NCBI GenBank assembly: GCA_016936555.1
Contig: JAFGXR010000099.1
Coordinates: 1-54,246, forward strand
Length of the DNA: 54,246 bases
Origin: Spirochaetales bacterium
GTDB lineage: Bacteria; Spirochaetota; Spirochaetia; DSM-2461
Direction of reading: 5' to 3'
Each line of letters starts with the position of its first letter. Position 1 is the stretch's first letter. The notes beneath the pieces were generated by a model. It was not told the origin of the DNA. It was given only the letters and a program-made list of their open reading frames with translations, and ran no database searches. Shown piece by piece: positions 8,500 to 15,752 of this stretch. The translations under genes and the position numbers were made by a program.

Positions 8500-9774
8500 T
8501 TGACCATATTGCATTTGGACAGAAGCCGTTTTTTTCATAAAGTCGTCCAGAAAGCCGGTGAAGCCGAATCGATTCAATTTCTGGGGGCGGCCTCTCAGAA
8601 AGAAGCCATTGAACAGCTGCAGCAGCAGGAAATAGATCTGATACTTACAGCGAGAGAACTTGAAGACGGACCGGTGGACAGCCTGCTGAGAAAACTGCTC
8701 GATTCTCCTCACGGCCATATACCGGTCATTATGCTGACATCCTCCGACACTCTGGACATAAGAGAGCAGTATTTTAATCTTGGCGTCATAGATTTTGTTT
8801 CCAAGGAAGGGTTTTCCGGAGACAAACTGAGGGAGCAGCTCGATTACTTCAAGCAGCAGGACGATATGGTCATCGATATGCGCAAAATGCCCATAGCCAT
8901 ACTCGACGACAGCCGGCTCAGCCTGAATGTTATCTCCTCCATTCTGAAAATGTACGGAATAAACAACCTCTCTCTCTTTTCCGATCCTCATGAACTGATG
9001 GAAAGCAAAGATGAGTATGAAATTTACTTTATCGACCTGATCCTTCCCAAAATATCGGGAGAGCGTATCGTCAGGGAATTGAGAAAAGCTCATCCCCACA
9101 AAATAATCATCGCCATTTCATCTCTGGATAAGTACAATACCATTGTTCATGTTCTGGAATCGGGGGCTGATGACTATATTATAAAACCCTTCAACTCCAG
9201 GCTTCTCATGGCACGGCTGAAAAGCAATTTCAGAAGCTATCAGGCCATGGAGGAAGTCAAGAAACAGCGGGATATACTGAGCAGCATGGCTGTTACAGAC
9301 AGTTTGACCGGATGCAGCAATCACAGGTTCCTGATACAGCGGCTGATCGAGGAAATTGAAAAAGTTTCCCGTTACAAGAACTCCCTCAGCCTTTTACTGC
9401 TGGATATTGATAATTTTAAATCTGTCAATGATGAGTTCGGACACCCTGTAGGTGATATCGTTCTTAAAAAACTGGCTGATTTATTTATGAAGAATTCAAG
9501 AAAAAGCGATGTATTCGGACGCTATGGCGGTGAAGAGTTTTTATTGATTTTACCGGAGACGGATATAAATCAGGCTTTTATTATCTGCGAGCGCCTGCGC
9601 ATACTTTTCGCCAATCTGGAAATCGGTGAGGTAGGCCGTTCCGTGACCTTCAGCGGCGGTCTCGCTGAATGGAATGGTGAAACTGATGAAGCCTTTCTCA
9701 AATGCGCCGATGAGTTATTGTACCAGGCAAAAAATGCCGGCCGTAACCAGATAAAAACAGGTAATCCTAAATAA
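8500..9774 (+). CDS. PleD-like diguanylate cyclase (REC-REC-GGDEF)
   Basis: A cytoplasmic signalling protein of 424 residues that should make cyclic di-GMP from two GTP. The order is REC1 (~1-125), REC2 (~130-245), a helical linker, then GGDEF (~260-420). The GGDEF domain has an intact active site (RYGGEEF), and an RxxD inhibitory I-site (RKSD) five residues ahead of it, so product feedback inhibition is expected. REC2 keeps the acidic pair (ILDDSR), the phospho-acceptor (YFIDLILP) and the KPF lysine. REC1 keeps the fold and lysine but has LILTAREL where the acceptor aspartate belongs, so it is probably a non-phosphorylated adaptor. The start is TTG with GGGGAGA six bases upstream. Confidence 0.92.
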   Translation: MTILHLDRSRFFHKVVQKAGEAESIQFLGAASQKEAIEQLQQQEIDLILTARELEDGPVDSLLRKLLDSPHGHIPVIMLTSSDTLDIREQYFNLGVIDFVSKEGFSGDKLREQLDYFKQQDDMVIDMRKMPIAILDDSRLSLNVISSILKMYGINNLSLFSDPHELMESKDEYEIYFIDLILPKISGERIVRELRKAHPHKIIIAISSLDKYNTIVHVLESGADDYIIKPFNSRLLMARLKSNFRSYQAMEEVKKQRDILSSMAVTDSLTGCSNHRFLIQRLIEEIEKVSRYKNSLSLLLLDIDNFKSVNDEFGHPVGDIVLKKLADLFMKNSRKSDVFGRYGGEEFLLILPETDINQAFIICERLRILFANLEIGEVGRSVTFSGGLAEWNGETDEAFLKCADELLYQAKNAGRNQIKTGNPK

Positions 9775-9824
9775 TTTTTCAGCTCTTTCGATAATGGGAA
9801 TAGATTATCCGAAGGAGCTGCCTT

Positions 9825-11480
9825 ATTACTTTACAACGATTAATCCAGCTGTCAGTTCTTTGCTTTCTCTTTTCCGGAGGGACCATCCTTTCCGCCGATC
9901 AGATTATCCATAAAGTCGATGAAAGAGATACATTGTTCGGCCTGTCCCTTCTTTATAATACCTCAGTCGATGAAATTCGAAGAGCCAATGGTTTGGATTC
10001 TGAAATCATCAGAAAAGGGGAAAAGCTGATTATACCTCTTCCCGATAACGATAAATCCCTCAGAACTGCGGCCGGGGAAGCCGAACTTCACACCTACAAA
10101 GTCAAAAGCGGAGACACGCTTTCAGAAATAGCCGGGAGACTCGGCATTGAGCAAAAGCAGATTGTACAGCTCAACCATCTGTCAGATGATAATGTAAGAA
10201 CCGGCCAGGTTCTGAAAATACCGGGCAAAGCTTTGAGCGGAGGGACTTATACAGTACAGAGCGGCGATACACTTTCGCGCATTTCCCTGCTCTTCGATAT
10301 CTCCCTGGAACAACTGAGACAGATAAACAATCTCGATAACGAGACGCTCCGCACCGGACAGTCTCTTCTCGTCGCGCCGCTCCGCCCCCAGTTCCATATA
10401 GTCGAGAAAGGCGACAATCTCTGGGATATAGCCACCGCTTACGGACTTTCCCTGGAGGAACTGAACCTCTGGAACAACATCAACGGATCGGCGATTTATC
10501 CGGGACAGGAGCTAAGGCTCTATTCATCGACTATCGAGAATTTCGAATACGGCGCGGCCGCTCCGCCGGTCTTGATGGCCAGTTACAGAGAGAAAACACC
10601 CTCATTGCCACCCCTTGAAGAATACAGCAATTACCGCGAGGCAAAAACCGCCCAGCCGACAGGGGATTACTCGGAATCCCGCCTCGATGACCCCGAAATG
10701 AATTACAGGCAGGCCGCAGAAATCCTCGAATCCCTGAACCGGTCAATCGAAAAAGAACCGATGCTGGGTCATGAGCTGACCGGTTATACCATTGTGATCG
10801 ATCCGGGACACGGTGGACTCGACCCGGGAGCCATAGTCGCTTCCGTAAACGGGAACGGTGAAAACCTTTATGTTGTGGAGGATGAGTACGCCTACGATAT
10901 ATCTCTGAGAACCTACAGACTTCTCATGCTGCACGGAGCCGATGTGACCCTTACTATCATTAGTCCCAACCATCAGATCCGTTCATCGGAAAACCCCAGT
11001 GAAACTTTTGTCAATATGAAAAACGAAGTCTATAATATGGCTTCTCTGAACCGCAAAAACGACGATTCGTCCTGGCCGGTCGGAAGCTCCGAAGGCCTGA
11101 GAAAGCGGGTGGAAATTGCCGAAAGAGCTTTCCGCGGAGCCGATAGAAAGAAAACCCTCTACATCAGCATTCATGCGGATAACAGCCCCGATCTCGGTCA
11201 GGGAACCATCGTTCTCTACAGCGCTGAAGAAGAAGCCAATCTGAAGGAATCAAAAGAACTGGCCGAGACACTCGTTCCCTATCTCGGAGCTTCAAGTTCC
11301 ACGGGTAGACAGAGCCTGGCCGTTCTGAGAGACAATCCGGCCTATGCGGAAGTCCTGATCGAAATCCGGAATCTCTTTTATCCGGGAAACTCCTGGGCCA
11401 TCCGATATGACAAGCTGAGACAACAGGATGCCGAGTTTATCACAAGAGGTTTAATTCGCTACGCGCAGGAAAGAGAATAA
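9825..11480 (+). CDS. Secreted LysM N-acetylmuramoyl-L-alanine amidase, probable ATT start
   Basis: A cell-wall hydrolase that cuts the amide bond between muramic acid and the stem peptide in the periplasm. The only in-frame ATG/GTG/TTG near the 5' end is TTG at 9933, which would cut off both the signal peptide and half of the first LysM. Reading from ATT at 9825 gives 551 residues starting with a signal peptide (TLQRLIQLSVLCFLF, SGGTILSA). Four LysM repeats follow (~28-76, 89-133, 141-185, 190-234), then a low-complexity linker, then an Amidase_3 domain from ~321. That domain has zinc ligands in IDPGHGGLDPGA, VVEDE and SIHAD and the catalytic glutamate in VLIEIRN. GAAGGAG at 9811-9817 lies seven bases before the ATT, and an in-frame stop at 9801 bounds the frame. 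Confidence 0.9.
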   Translation: MTLQRLIQLSVLCFLFSGGTILSADQIIHKVDERDTLFGLSLLYNTSVDEIRRANGLDSEIIRKGEKLIIPLPDNDKSLRTAAGEAELHTYKVKSGDTLSEIAGRLGIEQKQIVQLNHLSDDNVRTGQVLKIPGKALSGGTYTVQSGDTLSRISLLFDISLEQLRQINNLDNETLRTGQSLLVAPLRPQFHIVEKGDNLWDIATAYGLSLEELNLWNNINGSAIYPGQELRLYSSTIENFEYGAAAPPVLMASYREKTPSLPPLEEYSNYREAKTAQPTGDYSESRLDDPEMNYRQAAEILESLNRSIEKEPMLGHELTGYTIVIDPGHGGLDPGAIVASVNGNGENLYVVEDEYAYDISLRTYRLLMLHGADVTLTIISPNHQIRSSENPSETFVNMKNEVYNMASLNRKNDDSSWPVGSSEGLRKRVEIAERAFRGADRKKTLYISIHADNSPDLGQGTIVLYSAEEEANLKESKELAETLVPYLGASSSTGRQSLAVLRDNPAYAEVLIEIRNLFYPGNSWAIRYDKLRQQDAEFITRGLIRYAQERE

Positions 11481-11624
11481 TCAGCGGTCGACAGACTCGA
11501 TCCAGGTAATCAGTCTATCGGAAAGCGGGGGGACAGGATCGATCTCCGGCAAAGGCTCAAAAATGACGTCGTCGTTCTGTTCTTCAGTCTGCAGATACAA
11601 TTCGGGATCGCTATCCTTGTACAT
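11481..11624 (-). CDS. Small acidic protein of unknown function (47 aa)
   Basis: A short minus-strand frame from ATG at 11624 to the stop at 11481-11483, abutting the amidase stop codon. It is supported by AAGGAAG about seven bases before the ATG and by a compositionally sensible product: acidic, with proline-rich PLPEIDPVPPLSDRLITW and no hydrophobic segment. No family was recognised. The rest of the 11625-11777 spacer up to hisZ is AT-rich with no clear further feature. Confidence 0.55.
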   Translation of the reverse strand: MYKDSDPELYLQTEEQNDDVIFEPLPEIDPVPPLSDRLITWIESVDR

Positions 11625-11777
11625 ATGTCACTTCCTTTTTTGAATTACTGATAAAAAATATAACACTCATTTCTGTTTTTTCTAAAAAAGCGCCAGGAAA
11701 AATATTCCATGTTTCTAGAAATAGTATCATAATTTAACGCCTATTGACTGATATTAACTTTTTACAGGATTGTATTT

Positions 11778-12881
11778 ATGACAGAGATTAAAAACGGACA
11801 CCTCCAGATCCCCCAGGGTACAGAAGGAATGTATCTAGAGGAAGCATTCAGACACAGGAAGATAACCAAACATATTGAAAATGTCTTCACGAACTGGGGC
11901 TATCTCCCGGTGGAAACGCCGGTTTTCGATTTTTTCGACACCTACAGTCACCTTATCGATAAAAACAGGGCTGAACAGACATACAGGCTGATAGACAGGG
12001 AGGGCGAACTGCTTATGCTGCGCTCCGATATCACTCTGTTCCTGGCTAAACAGATGAGTCTGGCTCTCGAGGAGCAGGATCTCCCTGTCCGGGTTTTTTA
12101 TGCCGACACGATTCTGCGATATGAATCCCATGAAGATATCTCCAGCAATGAGTTTTTTCAGAGTGGTTGCGAACTCATAGGAAAACCGGGACGGGACGGA
12201 GACCTGGAGATGATTCTGCTTCTTTTAAATCTCTTCAGGGAAATCGGACTGCCCGAAGTGAAAATACACATAGGATCCCGTTCTCTTCTCAACAGCCTCT
12301 GTACCGGATTTTCGAAAAAGCAATTGAAACGGCTGAAAGCGGGAATAGATACGCGAAGCCGCGATAAGATCCGGCAACTATTTATCGAGACCGGACATAC
12401 ACCCGAGTCGAGCGAGTTCATAGTTTCACTGCTTATGTTTATCGGTACAGCCGCTCAGTTCAAAACTTTCATCAGCGAACACATAGGGCGACTCAGCGGA
12501 GATACACCAGGAGAAATCAATTACCTTCTGGAAATTGCCGAAAAGGCCGGCCAGCTCGAAGGAGCGGAGAGTTTCAGAATCGATATTTCAGAAATAGGCG
12601 GCCAGGATTACTACACGGGAATTGTTTTCAGCGCTTATATCGAAAATCTGAGTAAAGCAGCCGCTTCGGGCGGTCGCTATGACAGCCTCTTCGACCAGTT
12701 CGGCTATAATGCATCATCCGTTGGCTTTTCCATTCTCCAGAGAAAAGTAGAGCCTTTGATCAGGGAATCATCGCTTTATGCACCGCCTGAAGCTTCACAG
12801 CGGGAAAAGGATGAAAATTTCGATGAAGCGTATATGAGAGGCCGAAGGCTTAGAAAAGAAGGCCGCTCATTTGTACTATAG
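11778..12881 (+). CDS. hisZ: ATP phosphoribosyltransferase regulatory subunit HisZ
   Basis: HisZ is a catalytically inactive relative of histidyl-tRNA synthetase that joins short-form HisG and is needed for its activity and histidine feedback. The 367 residues show the class II synthetase-like core (PVETPVFDFFDTY, LLMLRSDIT, FQSGCELIG, GQDYYTGIVFSAYI, SGGRYDSLFDQFG) without the anticodon-binding domain. Its call is strengthened by the next gene, which encodes a short HisG. The ATG follows AGGA by eight bases. A true HisS is encoded separately at 35372, so this copy is not the tRNA synthetase. Confidence 0.92.
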   Translation: MTEIKNGHLQIPQGTEGMYLEEAFRHRKITKHIENVFTNWGYLPVETPVFDFFDTYSHLIDKNRAEQTYRLIDREGELLMLRSDITLFLAKQMSLALEEQDLPVRVFYADTILRYESHEDISSNEFFQSGCELIGKPGRDGDLEMILLLLNLFREIGLPEVKIHIGSRSLLNSLCTGFSKKQLKRLKAGIDTRSRDKIRQLFIETGHTPESSEFIVSLLMFIGTAAQFKTFISEHIGRLSGDTPGEINYLLEIAEKAGQLEGAESFRIDISEIGGQDYYTGIVFSAYIENLSKAAASGGRYDSLFDQFGYNASSVGFSILQRKVEPLIRESSLYAPPEASQREKDENFDEAYMRGRRLRKEGRSFVL

Positions 12882-12891
12882 AGGAGAAATC

Positions 12892-13506
12892 ATGGAGAAA
12901 CCATTAACAATAGCCCTTCCAAAGGGCAGACTTTTCGATCAGGTGAAAGAGCACTTTCACAGCAAAGGAATCGATTTCGAATTCGAAAAGCGTAAACTAG
13001 TCGCTTATGACAACAAAGGACTTCTGAAAATCTTTCTTGTTAAAAACTCCGACCTTCCCGCTTATGTCGCCCACGGCATTGCCGGGCTTGGAATCTGCGG
13101 AGAAGATGTGGTCTACGAAACAGGCTACAGTTTCTATAACGTCCTCCCCTTCACTTTCGGCGGGACCAGACTCTGCATGGCCGCCCATAAGGATCATAAG
13201 GAAATGAAGGAAAGCCATCTGACCATAGCCACATCCTTTACCGATTATACCCGCGATTATTTCCACAAACAGGGAATCCCGGTAAAAATCATCAAACTCA
13301 ACGGAAGCGTCGAACTGGCTCCGGTTCTGGGACTGGCCCCTTATATTGTGGACCTGGTCGAAACAGGAAGCACTCTTAAAGCCAATAACCTTGAGGTAAT
13401 ACGAACCCTTACCGATATTAAGGTCAATATGATAGCCAACAGAGCCTATTATAAATTTCACTATGAAGCTATCAATAAACTGGCTGATATATTAAGAGAG
13501 GATTGA
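12892..13506 (+). CDS. hisG: ATP phosphoribosyltransferase, short form
   Basis: HisG catalyses the first step of histidine synthesis, joining ATP and PRPP. The 204-residue product is the short type that lacks the C-terminal regulatory domain and works with HisZ. Recognisable motifs are TIALPKGRLFD at the N-terminus, GIAGLGICGEDVVYE and the PRPP-binding region DLVETGSTLKANNL. The ATG at 12892 is chosen over an upstream TTG (12871) because GAGGAG at 12881-12886 sits six bases before it and the family starts near TIALPKGR. It lies 10 bases after hisZ and its stop lies just before the hisB start. Confidence 0.95.
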   Translation: MEKPLTIALPKGRLFDQVKEHFHSKGIDFEFEKRKLVAYDNKGLLKIFLVKNSDLPAYVAHGIAGLGICGEDVVYETGYSFYNVLPFTFGGTRLCMAAHKDHKEMKESHLTIATSFTDYTRDYFHKQGIPVKIIKLNGSVELAPVLGLAPYIVDLVETGSTLKANNLEVIRTLTDIKVNMIANRAYYKFHYEAINKLADILRED

Positions 13507-13508
13507 TT

Positions 13509-14093
13509 ATGGCAGTAGAAATAAATCGGGAAACAGCTGAAACTAAAATCTCACTCAGTCTAGACCTGGAGAAAAGGGAAAAACCTTCCATCTCAACAGG
13601 ACTTCCATTTTTTGATCATATGCTCTACGCCATGGCCTTTCATGGAAAATTCTTTCTGGATATAAAAGCCGAAGGCGATTTAGAGGTGGATCCCCATCAT
13701 CTGGTGGAGGATACAGGCCTTGTTCTGGGACAGGCTCTTCAGAAAAGTTTCAGGGAGAAAGGAGCCATTAACCGTTATGGACAGGCAAAAATCCCTATGG
13801 ATGACGCGTTAAGCGAAGCCGTAGTCGATGTGTGCAACAGACCCTATCTCGTCTATAAAGTTGATTTTCCTCAGGAGAAGTCGGGAAATTTTGCAAATTT
13901 TCTATTTAAGGAATTTTTTCAGGCACTTGCCTCTGAAGCGAAAATCAATCTTCATCTACTATCCCATTACGGAGAAAACAGCCATCACATATCAGAATCA
14001 CTTTTTAAGGCACTTGGAATAGCACTGGAGTACGCTTTTCGTAAAACCGGAGAGTCGGGAACAGAGAGTATGTCAACAAAAGGGGTTATTTAG
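13509..14093 (+). CDS. hisB: Imidazoleglycerol-phosphate dehydratase
   Basis: This monofunctional dehydratase removes water from imidazole glycerol phosphate in histidine synthesis. Its 194 residues are typical of HisB without the phosphatase domain. Metal-binding motifs are present: FFDHMLYAMAFHG, DPHHLVEDTG and SHHISESLFKALG. The ATG at 13509 follows GAGAGGA by six bases; an in-frame TTG at 13503 is too close to that site. The preceding hisG stop is at 13504-13506, so the two are probably translated together. No other his genes are in the window. Confidence 0.95.
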   Translation: MAVEINRETAETKISLSLDLEKREKPSISTGLPFFDHMLYAMAFHGKFFLDIKAEGDLEVDPHHLVEDTGLVLGQALQKSFREKGAINRYGQAKIPMDDALSEAVVDVCNRPYLVYKVDFPQEKSGNFANFLFKEFFQALASEAKINLHLLSHYGENSHHISESLFKALGIALEYAFRKTGESGTESMSTKGVI

Positions 14094-14099
14094 GTCCAA

Positions 14100-14124
14100 T
14101 TTTATATATTGATAATATATAAAA
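14100..14124. repeat. AT-only inverted repeat (11-bp arms) over a promoter
   Basis: TTTTATATATT-GAT-AATATATAAAA is a perfect 11-bp inverted repeat just after the hisB stop. Its centre overlaps the -35 element of the promoter at 14109-14137, so it may be an operator. It lacks the GC stem and T-run of a terminator. Confidence 0.5.
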
Positions 14125-14137
14125 TCCGCCATATTAT
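14109..14137 (+). promoter_or_regulatory. Promoter for the 110-aa/TPR gene pair
   Basis: TTGATA (14109-14114), 17 bp, TATTAT (14132-14137), each 5 of 6 to consensus. Expected transcription start is near 14144, about 27 nt before the ATG at 14171. Confidence 0.55.
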
Positions 14138-14170
14138 ACTTGTAAGAGTTTTTGACTCGGATATTTAATT

Positions 14171-14503
14171 ATGAAAAATTACAAAATACCTGAAGGAATC
14201 CCCCCTGAGGGATTTCTCAAAATCACCGATGTGAGAAATCACAGCCTGACAGATCATCAGAAAGTCGTATTGATGAGAAGAGGAAATGAGTTTTTCAACA
14301 GAGGCGATATCGAACAGGCAAAACGGATTTTTCTGACCATCGGCTACACCGATGGGATTATCCGGATAGGCGAATATTATTATTCCCGGAATAAACCTTT
14401 TGAGGCTTTCAAGATGTTCAAGCTTGCTCCCGCGCCCCGAAGGGTTGAAGAGATGATTGAACGGATGACGATGGTTATCAGAAACTGGATAGATGAGAAA
14501 TAG
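14171..14503 (+). CDS. Conserved-looking small helical protein, TPR-like (110 aa)
   Basis: Not assigned to a family. The middle (residues ~35-85) reads like two helical repeat units of the TPR/Sel1 kind (RRGNEFFNRGDIEQAKRIF, RIGEYYYSRNKPFEAFKMFK). There is no signal peptide or membrane segment, so it should be cytoplasmic. It is followed after 42 bases by a larger TPR protein and shares its promoter, suggesting the two act together. The ribosome binding site is weak (CGGA nine bases before the ATG). Confidence 0.65.
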   Translation: MKNYKIPEGIPPEGFLKITDVRNHSLTDHQKVVLMRRGNEFFNRGDIEQAKRIFLTIGYTDGIIRIGEYYYSRNKPFEAFKMFKLAPAPRRVEEMIERMTMVIRNWIDEK

Positions 14504-14545
14504 ATAAAATATTTTTTAAGATGTATATAAAAAAAGGATTTTAAA

Positions 14546-15688
14546 ATGATGGATGATTTGTTCGGCATCAAAGCTGAAACGGACCCGAATAGCGGAGACC
14601 TGACCCAGGACCAGCTTAACGAAATAAGCGAACTTTCAAAAAAAGGATATCAGCTTCTCAAGGAAGGTCTTCTCGATAGAGCTGAAGCCTGTTTTTCTGA
14701 AATCCTGAGCCTGGATCCTTCCAATAATTATGCTCTTGTCGGCATGGGCGATACTCTGAGAAAATCCCGTCATTTTCAGGATGCTATAAAATTCTACCAG
14801 AGATGCCTCTCCAACCACAGGGGAAACAATTACGCCCTGTTCGGCCTGGCTGATTGTTATAAAGCTCTTCATCAGTACAACAGAGCTATTGATATCTGGG
14901 AAGAATACCTCATCCATGATGATAAGAACATTACGGTTCTGACCAGAATCGCCGATGCTTACCGCAAAGTACGCAACTATGAGAAATCAAATGAAATATA
15001 CCAGCGCGTCCTGAAAATGGAAGCGAACAACTCCTATTGTCTTATAGGGCTTGGACACCTCAATTATGATTTCAGAGATTATGAAAAAGCCCTCTATTAC
15101 TGGGAGAAAATGCTTGAAATCAACCGCTCAAGAGTTGATATCCGTGTTCTCACATCGCTGGGGAACTGTCATAGAAAAATGAAGACCTTCGAAGAGGGTA
15201 TTCCCTACTTTGAAAAGGCTCTGAAAATGCAGCCCAACAACTTCTACGCCTTATTCGGTCTCGCCGACTGTTACCGAGGTCTTCATATCCCCGATCAGTC
15301 GGTTAATTACTGGAACCGCATCCTGGGACTCGATCCCCGCAACAAAGTCATCCTGACCAGAGCGGGAGATGCCTACCGCACTATGGGCGAGCAGGAACGG
15401 GCTCAGGAGTACTACACGAAAGCATTGGATATCGAATACGACATTTACGCCGTACTCGGCCTCAGCCTCATCAACAGAGACAAAGGGAATTATGAGGAAG
15501 CAGCCTCAACCATCCGGAATATTATTGAAAAAGACCCCAAAAACCCACGTTTCTACCTCGAACTGGCCGATGTCTACCACAAGTGGAATAAGGATAAGGA
15601 TGCGGTACAGGTCCTTTCCGATTTCCTGAAAACCGGCAACAAAAACCAGGCGATCCAGGACCTGTACACCGAACTGAAGGGCCGTTAA
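14546..15688 (+). CDS. Tetratricopeptide repeat protein
   Basis: A 380-residue cytoplasmic protein made almost wholly of about nine TPR units. Clear examples are YALVGMGDTLRKSRHFQDAI, YALFGLADCYKALHQYNRAI, YCLIGLGHLNYDFRDYEKAL and YALFGLADCYRGLHIPDQSV. TPR arrays are scaffolds for protein binding; the partner is not visible here. The near-identical YALFGLADCY blocks point to recent internal duplication. AAAGGA seven bases before the ATG sets the start. The gene ends three bases before a long hairpin terminator. Confidence 0.85.
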   Translation: MMDDLFGIKAETDPNSGDLTQDQLNEISELSKKGYQLLKEGLLDRAEACFSEILSLDPSNNYALVGMGDTLRKSRHFQDAIKFYQRCLSNHRGNNYALFGLADCYKALHQYNRAIDIWEEYLIHDDKNITVLTRIADAYRKVRNYEKSNEIYQRVLKMEANNSYCLIGLGHLNYDFRDYEKALYYWEKMLEINRSRVDIRVLTSLGNCHRKMKTFEEGIPYFEKALKMQPNNFYALFGLADCYRGLHIPDQSVNYWNRILGLDPRNKVILTRAGDAYRTMGEQERAQEYYTKALDIEYDIYAVLGLSLINRDKGNYEEAASTIRNIIEKDPKNPRFYLELADVYHKWNKDKDAVQVLSDFLKTGNKNQAIQDLYTELKGR

Positions 15689-15690
15689 CG

Positions 15691-15745
15691 AATCCGGACA
15701 AAAAATAAGGGACAGTCGCGACTGTCCCCTTTTTTTGTCCGGATT
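15691..15745. terminator. Long bidirectional intrinsic terminator
   Basis: Between the convergent TPR and alaS genes there is a two-part hairpin. The inner stem has 10 bp (GGGACAGTCG paired with CGACTGTCCC, 15709-15728). The outer stem has 15 bp (AATCCGGACAAAAAA at 15691-15705 with its complement at 15731-15745). A small internal loop separates them. The A and T tracts flank the GC stem symmetrically, so it should stop transcription from both sides. Confidence 0.9.
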
Positions 15746-15752
15746 TTCTTAT

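Noticed and set aside
11778-12881. HisZ considered as a second histidyl-tRNA synthetase
   Set aside because: It lacks the anticodon-binding domain and is next to a short hisG, the diagnostic context for HisZ; a full HisS is at 35372.
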